The translations under genes were made by a program, and so were the position numbers. DNA of 64,000 nt from Frondihabitans sp. PhB188. GTDB lineage: Bacteria > Actinomycetota > Actinomycetes > Actinomycetales > Microbacteriaceae. Below are positions 51,794 through 59,869 of the stretch, in pieces. Below the pieces are notes generated by a model. The model was not told where the DNA came from and ran no database searches. It worked only from the letters and a program-made list of their open reading frames with translations. The stretch covers positions 186,001 to 250,000 of the forward strand of contig NZ_RJUO01000002.1 in assembly GCF_003752365.1 (NCBI RefSeq), in the 5' to 3' direction. Each line of letters opens with the position of its first letter. Position 1 is the first letter of the stretch.

Positions 51794-52837
51794 ATGAACC
51801 AGAGCACACTCCAGTCCGTCCACCAGTACGTCCTCGACAACGGCGGCGCCCTCCCTCGGCGCGACCTCCCGTTCAGCAGTCGCACATTGACCCGGGCCGT
51901 CCGCAGCGGCGCCGTCCGGCGGGCCCGGCGAGGCTGGTACACGACCTTCACCGAGGCCGATCCGAGATTCGTCGCTTTGCGAGTCGGCGGTCGTCTGACC
52001 GGCATCGCTGCTCTCGTCCTGCTCGGCGCCTGGACCTGGCAGACCGACATCCCGTTGGCGGTGTCCGTCCCGCGCAACGCCGCGCGACTCCGACGGGCGC
52101 CGGGCGTCCGCGTCGTCCACGACCGTCAGCACGTCGTCGACCGGGGCGACCACACGGTCGTCGATGCGAGGGACGCCCTTCGGCGGGCCCTCCTCGACTC
52201 GTCGTTCGAGGCCGCCGTCGCCCTGTGGGACTGGGCCCGGCGCTCATCGCTCTACAGCGTCGACGATCTGCGGGAGGTGCTCGACAGCCTTCCCGCCGAC
52301 GCCCGCGGGGTGGCCACCTGGTCGGACGCCGAGTCGCAGAGCGTCCTGGAGTCCGTCGCGAGGGTCCGGTACATCGCCGATGGCCACCACGTCGAGGCGC
52401 AGGTGGCGGTGAGCACGGGTCAGTCGATCGATCTGGTGGTGGACGGCGTCGTCGCTGTCGAGCTGGACGGCCGCGAGTTCCACCAGTCGACGTTCGAAGC
52501 CGACCGGACGAAGGACCTCGCGATCGCCATCGACGGCAAGATGCCGCTGCGCATGAGCTCGACGATGGTTCGCCACGCATGGGACCAGATCCGGCTGGCG
52601 ACGACGCGAGCCGTCCAGCGGCACCTCGGCGACTCCACGGCAGCCATCGGCGTGCGACCGCTCCGACGGGTCCGGCCTCGCGGTCGGCGGCCCTGGCGGT
52701 GCCGCGTCAGCCCCGCGGCGATGGATGAGGCTCACCTCGCGGCGCCCCGGGGGAGGCTCACCTCGTCCGAGGTCCGAGCCCAGCGGGATGCCGACGCCAT
52801 GAGCTCCCTCGCGCGGGCCGGCCGGGCTTGCTCGTGA
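51794..52837 (+). CDS. AbiEi-like antitoxin-domain protein with C-terminal DUF559 nuclease-like domain
   Basis: 347 residues from ATG 51794 (360 from ATG 51755). The N-terminal 60 residues, SVHQYVLDNGGALPRRDL and VRSGAVRRARRGWYT, match the winged-helix domain of AbiEi-type antitoxins. The C-terminal domain (about 195-290) reads IDLVVDGVVAVELDGREFHQSTFEADRTKD, with the D-x10-E-x-D pattern of the VSR/DUF559 PD-(D/E)xK fold. In actinobacteria this two-domain form is frequent and usually occurs without an AbiEii toxin; none is adjacent here. The tail after residue 300 is Arg-rich. Function unknown. Confidence 0.75.
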   Translation: MNQSTLQSVHQYVLDNGGALPRRDLPFSSRTLTRAVRSGAVRRARRGWYTTFTEADPRFVALRVGGRLTGIAALVLLGAWTWQTDIPLAVSVPRNAARLRRAPGVRVVHDRQHVVDRGDHTVVDARDALRRALLDSSFEAAVALWDWARRSSLYSVDDLREVLDSLPADARGVATWSDAESQSVLESVARVRYIADGHHVEAQVAVSTGQSIDLVVDGVVAVELDGREFHQSTFEADRTKDLAIAIDGKMPLRMSSTMVRHAWDQIRLATTRAVQRHLGDSTAAIGVRPLRRVRPRGRRPWRCRVSPAAMDEAHLAAPRGRLTSSEVRAQRDADAMSSLARAGRACS

Positions 52838-52917
52838 GCCTGGAACTGATGAGGTCTCCGGCTTGCGACGTAGACCACCTGCTCCGCGACCAGAACGAGC
52901 TCACGCCAGACGACAGC

Positions 52918-54081
<1,164 letters not shown>

Positions 54082-54117
54082 GAGTGATCCTTCGAGGTTC
54101 GGAGACGGTCTGCTCTG

Positions 54118-54176
54118 ATCTAACCGGGACTTCTGCCGACTGTCAATCAAAAGTCCGGCTTGCTACGCCAGAAGTC
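54118..54176 (-). promoter_or_regulatory. Consensus promoter with overlapping dyad for the Gfo/Idh gene
   Basis: On the minus strand TTGACA (54141-54146) and TTAGAT (54118-54123) are exactly 17 bases apart. An inverted repeat GACTTCTG/CAGAAGTC (54128-54135 and 54169-54176) has one arm inside the spacer and the other upstream, as expected for repression by looping or a regulator that covers the -35 region. Confidence 0.7.
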
Positions 54177-54195
54177 GGACGGGAGAGAGGCCATC

Positions 54196-54243
54196 GAGGC
54201 CGAGGCCGTCGAGGCCGAGGCCGTCGAGGCCGAGGCCGTCGAG
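54196..54243 (+). repeat. 15-bp tandem repeat, three full units
   Basis: GAGGCCGAGGCCGTC occurs three times head to tail (54196-54240) and a fourth begins, in the spacer between the Gfo/Idh promoter and the sodA terminator. Confidence 0.9.
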
Positions 54244-54255
54244 GGCCCACGCACA

Positions 54256-54285
54256 AGCGCCCGCCACCGTGAGGTGACGGGCGCT
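54256..54285 (-). terminator. Terminator of sodA
   Basis: AGCGCCCGCCACC (54256-54268) pairs with GGTGACGGGCGCT (54273-54285) with one mismatch and a four-base loop, 14 bases past the sodA stop on the minus strand. Confidence 0.75.
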
Positions 54286-54298
54286 AAGGGACGAACGA

Positions 54299-54922
54299 CT
54301 AGAGGACGATGAGGCCGTCGGTCTTGGTCGTGGCGGCCGTGTAGCGGTCTTGGACGTTCTGCCAGGAGACGATGTTCCAGAACGCCTTGATGTAGTCGGC
54401 GCGGACGTTCTTGTAGTCGAGGTAGTAGGCGTGCTCCCAGACGTCGAGCATCAGCAGGGGCACGAGGCCGAAGGGCACGTTGCCCTGCTGGTCGAAGAGC
54501 TGGAAGATGCTGAGCTTCTGGCCCACGATGTCGTAGGCGAGGACGGCCCAGCCGGAGCCCTGGACGCCGAGGCCGACGGCGGTGAAGTGCGCGACGAACT
54601 GGTCGAACGAGCCGAACTGGTCGTCGATGACGGACGCGAGGTCGCCGGTGGGCTTGTCGCCGCCGTCCGGGGACATGTTGGTCCAGAAGATGGAGTGGTT
54701 GACGTGGCCGCCGAGGTTGAACGCCAGGTCTTTCTCGAGCTTGTTGACGTTCGCGAGGTTGCCGCTCTCGCGGGCTTCGGCGAGGGCCGCGTTGGCGGTG
54801 TTCGCGCCGGCGACGTAGGTCGCGTGGTGCTTGGAGTGGTGCAGCTCCATGATCTGGCCCGAGATGCTCGGCGCGAGGGCCGAGTAGTCGTACGCAAGGT
54901 CGGGAAGAGTGTATTCGGCCAC
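54299..54922 (-). CDS. sodA: Superoxide dismutase, Mn/Fe family
   Basis: 207 residues from GTG 54922. The Mn/Fe ligands are His28 in [12 protein letters not shown], His in [10 protein letters not shown], and Asp and His in [29 protein letters not shown] and [10 protein letters not shown] (the second-shell region) are typical of bacterial Mn-type SOD. It converts superoxide to H2O2 and O2 in the cytosol. An ATG 45 bases upstream would add [15 protein letters not shown], which is unlike the family. Its promoter holds a SoxR box in a 19-bp spacer and soxR is divergent from it, so superoxide-linked activation is strongly suggested. Confidence 0.96.
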   Translation of the reverse strand: MAEYTLPDLAYDYSALAPSISGQIMELHHSKHHATYVAGANTANAALAEARESGNLANVNKLEKDLAFNLGGHVNHSIFWTNMSPDGGDKPTGDLASVIDDQFGSFDQFVAHFTAVGLGVQGSGWAVLAYDIVGQKLSIFQLFDQQGNVPFGLVPLLMLDVWEHAYYLDYKNVRADYIKAFWNIVSWQNVQDRYTAATTKTDGLIVL

Positions 54923-54992
54923 TGTTGTCGCTTTCTCTTGGGTGTGCCGCCGGATTGGGCGGTGCATTCCGCGGTGATTCGGAGTCGTTTCC

Positions 54993-55023
54993 AGCCTAGG
55001 ATCTCAAGTGCACTTGAGGTCAA
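54993..55023 (-). promoter_or_regulatory. SoxR box within a 19-bp-spaced sodA promoter
   Basis: On the minus strand TTGACC (55018-55023) and TAGGCT (54993-54998) are 19 bases apart, the over-long spacing typical of MerR-family-activated promoters. The perfect palindrome CTCAAGTGCACTTGAG (55003-55018) fills the spacer and differs from the enterobacterial SoxR consensus core at the two centre bases only (GC for TA) with the CCTCAAG...CTTGAGG arms largely kept. The predicted start of transcription is about 60 bases upstream of the sodA start codon. Confidence 0.8.
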
Positions 55024-55059
55024 GCTCCCACTCAGGTGAGAACTCGGTTTGGACGACAC

Positions 55060-55509
55060 ATGACGAAGACCGCAGGAGACGCCCTCTCCATCGGGGAGCT
55101 CGCAAAGCGCTCCGGCGCCACTGTGGCGACGATCCGCTTCTACGAGTCGAAGGGCCTCGTCCAGTCAACTCGCACGGTCGGCGGAACGCGCATGTTCCCG
55201 CGCCACGCCCTTCGACGCGTCTCGATGGTGCGGCTCGGAGTCCGGTTCGGCATCCCGCTCGCCGACATCGCGGCGATGTTCGACTCGCTCCCGGTTGATC
55301 GCGCGCCATCCCGCGCCGACTGGCAGCGCATCTCGAACGCCTGGAACACCCATGTCGAGGAGCGCCTCGCCACGCTCACCCGGATGCGCGACCAGCTCAC
55401 GGACTGCATCGGCTGCGGTTGCCTGTCGCTCGGAACCTGCTCCCTCCTGAATCCTGAGGACGAGCTCGCGGGCGACGGGGCAGGCCCCCAACGAGTCCTG
55501 CCCTCCTGA
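55060..55509 (+). CDS. soxR: Redox-sensitive transcriptional activator SoxR
   Basis: 149 residues, MerR family. The helix-turn-helix (about 9-55) reads LSIGELAKRSGATVATIRFYESKGLVQSTRTVGGTRMFPRHALRRV. The 2Fe-2S cluster cysteines are Cys116, 119, 121 and 127 in DCIGCGCLSLGTC. The C-terminal tail after residue 130 is short and not conserved. Oxidation of the cluster by superoxide or redox-cycling compounds activates target promoters. A GTG at 55036 in frame is possible but lies close to the operator; ATG 55060 begins the conserved domain. It is divergent from sodA and probably controls both. Confidence 0.95.
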   Translation: MTKTAGDALSIGELAKRSGATVATIRFYESKGLVQSTRTVGGTRMFPRHALRRVSMVRLGVRFGIPLADIAAMFDSLPVDRAPSRADWQRISNAWNTHVEERLATLTRMRDQLTDCIGCGCLSLGTCSLLNPEDELAGDGAGPQRVLPS

Positions 55510-55514
55510 TTCGC

Positions 55515-55520
55515 TACGAT
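55515..55520 (+). promoter_or_regulatory. -10 hexamer of the leaderless thioesterase gene
   Basis: TACGAT ends six bases before ATG 55527, with no Shine-Dalgarno sequence. It lies only five bases past the soxR stop. Confidence 0.45.
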
Positions 55521-55526
55521 CGATGC

Positions 55527-55985
55527 ATGTCAGAACATGAGGGCGACCCCGCAGGAACTCGAGTTCCCGCGTCCGATCCCGACTCCATCAACTTCCGCAC
55601 GCGCAAGTGGGTCCGTCCTGAAGACCTGAATGCCAACGGGTCGCTGTTCGGCGGGTCCCTGCTCCGCTGGATCGACGAGGAGGCCGCGATCTACGCCATC
55701 CTCCAGCTCGGCAACGGCTTCGTCGTCACGAAGTACATCTCCGAGATCAACTTCGTGTCGAGCGCAGTCCAGGGCGACCTGATCGAGATGGGCCTGCGCG
55801 CGACGCACTTCGGCCGGACGTCGCTCACCATGCGCGCGGAGGTGAGGAACATGGTCACGCGCCAGAGCATCCTGACGATCGACAAGATCGTCTTCGTGAA
55901 CCTCGGACCGGAGGGCCTGCCCCTCCCCCACGGCTACACCGACATCACCTACGACCGCGACCGGATCCCGGGGTCCATGGCCTGA
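55527..55985 (+). CDS. Acyl-CoA thioesterase, YciA-like hotdog-fold protein
   Basis: 152 residues. The hotdog domain (about 20-140) contains TRKWVRPEDLNANGSLFGGSLLRWIDEEAAIYAI, the usual N-x-x-G-x-x-x-G-G-x-x-x-x-x-x-D/E region of YciA/BFIT thioesterases, followed by INFVSSAVQGDLIEMGLRATHFGRTSLTMRAEVRN. Members cleave acyl-CoA in the cytosol. The first 20 residues are variable and include a short palindrome, GCAGGAACTCGAGTTCC at about 55552-55568, made of two overlapping halves of the dispersed word. It follows soxR closely; no functional tie is evident. Confidence 0.88.
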   Translation: MSEHEGDPAGTRVPASDPDSINFRTRKWVRPEDLNANGSLFGGSLLRWIDEEAAIYAILQLGNGFVVTKYISEINFVSSAVQGDLIEMGLRATHFGRTSLTMRAEVRNMVTRQSILTIDKIVFVNLGPEGLPLPHGYTDITYDRDRIPGSMA

Positions 55986-56050
55986 AGCGCGCACCAAGAC
56001 GTGCTCGCTAGGCTGACGCCGTCCTCCCGAAATCGATCCGAAGAGAGCCC

Positions 56051-56422
56051 ATGTCAGTCGTCAAGATCAACGCCATCCACGTGCCCGAGGGCCACGGAGC
56101 CGAGCTCGAGAAGCGCTTCGCCGCTCGCAAGCACTCGGTCGACGGCGCCGCCGGCTTCGAGGGCTTCCAGCTGCTCCGCCCGATCAAGGGCGAAGACCGC
56201 TACTTCGTGGTGACGACGTGGGCCGACGAGGCCAGCTTCCAGGACTGGGCCGAGAACGGCGCCAAGGCGGCTCACGGCCACGGCGGCTCGGCCCCGCACG
56301 GCGACGGACACGCCGACAGCGCCGGACACGGCGCCCAGGCTGCGGCGGCCGACGGAGCCACCGCGCCCACGCCTGTCGCCACGGGCGCCGACCTCCTCGA
56401 GTTCGAGGTCGTCGAGCTCTAG
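56051..56422 (+). CDS. mhuD: MhuD/IsdG-type heme-degrading monooxygenase with His-rich insert
   Basis: 123 residues of the antibiotic-biosynthesis-monooxygenase fold. The start MSVVKINAIHVPEGHGAELEKRF, the segment GFEGFQLLRPIKGEDRYFVVTTWADEASFQDWA and the end PVATGADLLEFEVVEL closely resemble mycobacterial MhuD. The catalytic trio is exactly placed: Asn7, Trp66 and the heme ligand His75. Such dimers degrade heme to iron plus mycobilin-type products without CO release in MhuD. Residues 76-107 form a Gly/Ala/Asp insert containing His77, 83, 87 and 93, where MhuD has only eight residues. AAGAGAG precedes ATG 56051. Heme iron use is inferred from the family. Confidence 0.88.
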   Translation: MSVVKINAIHVPEGHGAELEKRFAARKHSVDGAAGFEGFQLLRPIKGEDRYFVVTTWADEASFQDWAENGAKAAHGHGGSAPHGDGHADSAGHGAQAAAADGATAPTPVATGADLLEFEVVEL

Positions 56423-56557
56423 CCCGGAAGGGGCGAGCCGGAGCGGCGGTGGCGGGTGCGGAGACGGACGCCGGGCGCGGCTGCGGTGCGGCTCGGCGGC
56501 GGTTCCGCAGTTCCTGCGCCCCTGGTCGTCTCGTCGACCGGATGGCACCATGGAGGC

Positions 56558-57202
56558 ATGCCCGCCATCACCGCCGTCTGCCGTGTCGCCCGCCTGCGTC
56601 CTGACTCGGGGAACGTCGGCGTCACCGCCATCGACAAGACTCCCCTCGACGAGCCCGTCGCCGTGAGGAAGCTCGGCGTCTACGGCGACGTCCAGGCCGA
56701 TCGCACGCACCATGGCGGGGCCGACAAGGCGGTCTATGCCTTCTCGGACGAGGATGCCGCCCACTTTGCAGGATTGCTCGGGCGCGAGATCGCCCCCGGC
56801 CTGTTCGGCGAGAACCTCAGGACCACCGGGGTCGACGTGGGCGGGGCCGTCATCGGCGAGCGCTGGCGGATCGGCGACGCGCTCGTGCTCGAGGTGACGA
56901 TGCCCCGAACGCCCTGCGCCACCTTTGCCCGCCGCATGAAGGAGCCGCGCTGGGTGAAGCGATTCACCGCCGAGAACAGGACGGGCGCGTACCTCCGCGT
57001 CGTCTCCTCAGGTTCGGTGTCCGCAGGCGACCCCGTGATCGTCACCGACCGGCCGTCGCACGGCATCACCATCGCCGAGTGCTTCGCGGGCCTGAGCCCG
57101 GATCGGGCGCGACTCCTGGTCGACGCAGCCGACGGCGGCTCGTTCGTCGCTCAGCCGGTGCTCGACGTCGCGGTGAAGGCTCTCCGGCGCGTCTCTGCCT
57201 GA
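56558..57202 (+). CDS. MOSC-domain protein (YiiM-like)
   Basis: 214 residues. The MOSC core (about 20-160) contains DVQADRTHHGGADKAVYAF, ALLFGENLRTTGV (as LFGENLRTTGVDVG) and LEVTMPRTPCATFARRM with the family's conserved Cys. MOSC domains bind molybdenum cofactor or act in sulfur transfer; YiiM-type members detoxify N-hydroxylated bases such as 6-hydroxylaminopurine. The C-terminal helical bundle GITIAECFAGLSPDRARLLVDAADGG is the YiiM 3-alpha domain. ATG 56558 has GGAGG one base upstream, too close to be an ordinary Shine-Dalgarno site; CACCAT six bases upstream could be a leaderless -10. Not linked to the flanking genes by function. Confidence 0.9.
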   Translation: MPAITAVCRVARLRPDSGNVGVTAIDKTPLDEPVAVRKLGVYGDVQADRTHHGGADKAVYAFSDEDAAHFAGLLGREIAPGLFGENLRTTGVDVGGAVIGERWRIGDALVLEVTMPRTPCATFARRMKEPRWVKRFTAENRTGAYLRVVSSGSVSAGDPVIVTDRPSHGITIAECFAGLSPDRARLLVDAADGGSFVAQPVLDVAVKALRRVSA

Positions 57203-57229
57203 GTCGGGCTCCACCCGCACCGCCTCCGG

Positions 57230-58876
57230 CTACTTCGTCAGCTCGAGGATCGTCGCGTTGTGCGCCGTGTGCGTCGAGGCGATTGCGTAGCCGGCGTCCT
57301 GCAGCGATTTCAGGCCGTAGTCGTCGTCGCCGTACTCGACGAGCCAGACGGTCGTGACGCCGTCGAAGCGGTCGTGTCTCAGAGCCTCATCGACCGTGTA
57401 GACGGAGTCGTGCCAAGAGTTCGTGTCGGCGTACGGCGTCTCGAGAGTGACGTCTCGGAGGCCCCGGTAGCCGGCCGGATAGAGGTACATCGAGAGCCGG
57501 ACCAGGCGTGACGGCCGCGTGGACTCGTCGAACACGACGGCATCGCCGGCGCGCGCGCTGGTGCCGACGACCTCGCTGATGGACTGCCATCCCGTGTTGT
57601 TCTTCGCGTACGGCGTGCGGGAGGCGGCGTAGATCGGCGCTGCGACACCCAAGACCAGCGCCACGCCGGTTATGGTCGCGACGAGAGTACGGCGCGGTCG
57701 GGTGCGGCCGATCAGTCCTGCGATCCGGACGAGTCCGATGGCCATCAGAAGACCCGCCGCGGGCGCGGAGTACGAGAGGTAGCGAGGAGTGAAGTCGGCC
57801 ACCACGAGGTTGCCGGCCATCAGGATGAGGAGAGGGCCGACAAACCAGGCCATGCCCAGCCAGGTGAGGCTGATCGGCCGGGGGCGGCCCACTTGGGCCG
57901 CGCCCAGGTCGACTCGGCGGTCGCGGACGAGGTCGACGACGAAGAACGCGACCGCCGTCACGATCAGAACCCAGGCGATCACCGCGAACCACCACTCGCC
58001 GAACCAGGTCGTGACGAGGATCGAGTGCGGCGTCACCGTCTCGCGGCGCGCGAGGAACCCGACCTGATCGTGCTGCCCGAGGCCGAAGACGATGACAGGA
58101 GCCGCCGCGATCACCGCGCCGGCTGTCGCAAGCGCCCACCGTCTCAGGATGTCGCGCGGCACCCGGGCCTGGAGCAGGACAAGCGCGTGAACGACGACGA
58201 AGAGCCCGAAGTACAGGAATGTGTAGACACCCGCCGCGAAGAGCAGGCCGTAGCCCAGCCACCATCGCTTCGAGGTGACACCGCGGCCGACCAGCCGCAC
58301 CAGCAGGAAGAGCGACCAGGCGGCGATGGCGGCACTGAAGGCGTAGGCGCGCGTCTCGTCGCTGAACGCGATCGTTCGCGGCACGACGGCGAAGAGCAGA
58401 GCCGCGGTGACAGCGAGCCGACGGGAGCGGAGCTCGCGGACCAGGAAGTACAGCCCGACGGCGGCGAGGCCCGTCGCGATCGCGGCAGGCATCCTGACGG
58501 AGAACGGCGAGGCGCCGAACACCTCGATCCAGAAGTGCAGGCCGAGGTAGTACGTCCCGTGGACGGCGTCGACGTGGCCCAGCATCCGGAAGAGGCTCGG
58601 GAGCGGCCGCTCGGCCGAGAGAACGCTCGCCGCCTCGTCACCCCAGAACGACGGCACCCACGACCACGCGGAGGCCAGGGCCCAGGCGAACAGCCCGAGT
58701 GCCCAGCCGAGGCGGAGGTCGCCGCGGCGGTGCGCGACCCGCCCTGAGCGGAGCGGCGCGGGAGACAGGCGCGCGATGGCGGGGGAAGAACTCACCCGTC
58801 CAGAAAACAGGATGCGTCCCAAGACAATCCTAAGAATGGGCAAACACCACCTGGGAATCGTCAGAAGAGCCGACAT
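57230..58876 (-). CDS. Polytopic membrane glycosyltransferase, GT39/ArnT-like
   Basis: 548 residues from ATG 58876, or 521 from GTG 58795. There are about 11-12 membrane spans in residues 55-430, then an extracytoplasmic domain (about 435-548). The first loop has SFWGDEAASVLSAER, the W-x-D-E-A form of the acidic catalytic motif of GT39/ArnT GT-C enzymes, and a later loop DETRAYAF matches the family's second acidic site. Such enzymes transfer sugars from polyprenyl-phosphate on the outer face. The extra N-terminal 27 residues from the ATG are hydrophobic and may be part of a first span. The acceptor is unknown. Confidence 0.82.
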   Translation of the reverse strand: MSALLTIPRWCLPILRIVLGRILFSGRVSSSPAIARLSPAPLRSGRVAHRRGDLRLGWALGLFAWALASAWSWVPSFWGDEAASVLSAERPLPSLFRMLGHVDAVHGTYYLGLHFWIEVFGASPFSVRMPAAIATGLAAVGLYFLVRELRSRRLAVTAALLFAVVPRTIAFSDETRAYAFSAAIAAWSLFLLVRLVGRGVTSKRWWLGYGLLFAAGVYTFLYFGLFVVVHALVLLQARVPRDILRRWALATAGAVIAAAPVIVFGLGQHDQVGFLARRETVTPHSILVTTWFGEWWFAVIAWVLIVTAVAFFVVDLVRDRRVDLGAAQVGRPRPISLTWLGMAWFVGPLLILMAGNLVVADFTPRYLSYSAPAAGLLMAIGLVRIAGLIGRTRPRRTLVATITGVALVLGVAAPIYAASRTPYAKNNTGWQSISEVVGTSARAGDAVVFDESTRPSRLVRLSMYLYPAGYRGLRDVTLETPYADTNSWHDSVYTVDEALRHDRFDGVTTVWLVEYGDDDYGLKSLQDAGYAIASTHTAHNATILELTK

Positions 58877-59151
58877 CCTTCAGTCGCGGTCAGGTGCCGT
58901 CGAGCGCGATTCGCGCCGGAGGAGCGCCGCACGCCGAAGTCGGGACGCGCAGGGGCTCAGGACGCACGACCCTGCTCGAGCCCACCCGCGTCGTCGGCGC
59001 CGTCACGCCTTGCTACGGCGACTTCGCCCGAGTGTCCGAGCCGTCCTCAGGCAGCCGACTCAGGCGTTGTGCTCTAGCAAGCGTCGCGATCCTCGGGGAT
59101 GCGGCGCGCGGCGAGCAGATCGCCTGAGTTGCGGGCGGGTGCGCGCGACTC
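58877..59151. other. 275-bp non-coding spacer
   Basis: Upstream region of the GT39-like gene leading into a tandem-repeat array. No convincing gene or dyad was found; the plus-strand frames here lack family similarity. Confidence 0.45.
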
Positions 59152-59233
59152 GCACGGCGCACGGCGCACGGCGCACGGCGCACGGCGCACGGCGCACGGC
59201 GCACGGCGCACGGCGCAGGGCGCAGGGCGCAGG
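59152..59233 (+). repeat. Heptanucleotide tandem array, 9 x GCACGGC then 2 x GCAGGGC
   Basis: Nine perfect GCACGGC units (59152-59214) are followed by two GCAGGGC units (59215-59228) and a partial unit. It ends three bases before the stop codon of the alpha/beta hydrolase gene. A seven-base unit outside a reading frame is free to change length. Confidence 0.95.
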
Positions 59234-59235
59234 AT

Positions 59236-59814
59236 CTACGCGAACCCGTCCGTCAGCACCGGCGCCCCGGCGCGCTGCCGCTCCACGAACAGCACGATCG
59301 CCGCGGCCACCGACCGTCGAGACTCCCCGCCGAGCACGTCGTGCCCGCCGCCGTGGACGACGCGCACGACGCCGAACGGCAGCTGGGTCGCCCAACTGGC
59401 CGCGTCGGCGATGTCGGTCACGGCGTCGCGATCGCCGTGGAAGACCAGCGTCGGCTGGCGGACGGAGCGGGCGGCCGGCAGGGCGATGCCGTCCGGGAGC
59501 TCGACGCCCCGCGACGACGCGGTCACGACGTTCGCCAGCACGAGGGCCTCGATGCCGATGGGACGCGACGCGGCGAGGCCCGCTGCGAGGGTCGCACCGA
59601 CTCCGGAGCCCACCAGCACGCGCGGCAGGTCGTTGGCCGTGTCGTCGAAGGCCCGGACGACCGCGGCCCGCGCGGACTCGATATCGGGCGTGACGTCGGG
59701 AAGCGTCTCGACCCGGAACCCGGCGAGCGCCAGGGCGTCGACGACATGCCCGAGATCGCCGCCCGGGTCGCCGCCGCCGAGGACGACGACGGTTCCGCGG
59801 GTCGATGAAGTCAC
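59236..59814 (-). CDS. Small alpha/beta hydrolase-fold protein
   Basis: 192 residues, shorter than a normal alpha/beta hydrolase because the cap is missing. The first strand is GTVVVLGGGDPGGDLGHVV, the putative nucleophile Ser lies in VLVGSGVGATLAAGLA (elbow G-x-S-x-G), the Asp in VFHGDRDAVTD and the His in VHGGGHDVLGG. The serine elbow, Asp and His are in the right order for a catalytic triad. GTG 59814 has a -10-like GATGAT six bases upstream. A 7-bp tandem array lies just beyond the stop. Function unknown; esterase or dienelactone-hydrolase-like roles are possible. Confidence 0.8.
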   Translation of the reverse strand: MTSSTRGTVVVLGGGDPGGDLGHVVDALALAGFRVETLPDVTPDIESARAAVVRAFDDTANDLPRVLVGSGVGATLAAGLAASRPIGIEALVLANVVTASSRGVELPDGIALPAARSVRQPTLVFHGDRDAVTDIADAASWATQLPFGVVRVVHGGGHDVLGGESRRSVAAAIVLFVERQRAGAPVLTDGFA

Positions 59815-59869
59815 CTGACGATCATCCGACGCCCGGGGGTGGGCCCGCGCAACGTGACGAAACGTGACG

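Noticed and set aside
51794-52837. A complete AbiE toxin-antitoxin system
   Set aside because: No nucleotidyltransferase-like AbiEii toxin gene lies beside the AbiEi-type protein; the next gene is a Gfo/Idh oxidoreductase.
59152-59233. Repeat array considered as a CRISPR
   Set aside because: Units are seven bases with no spacers and no cas genes nearby.
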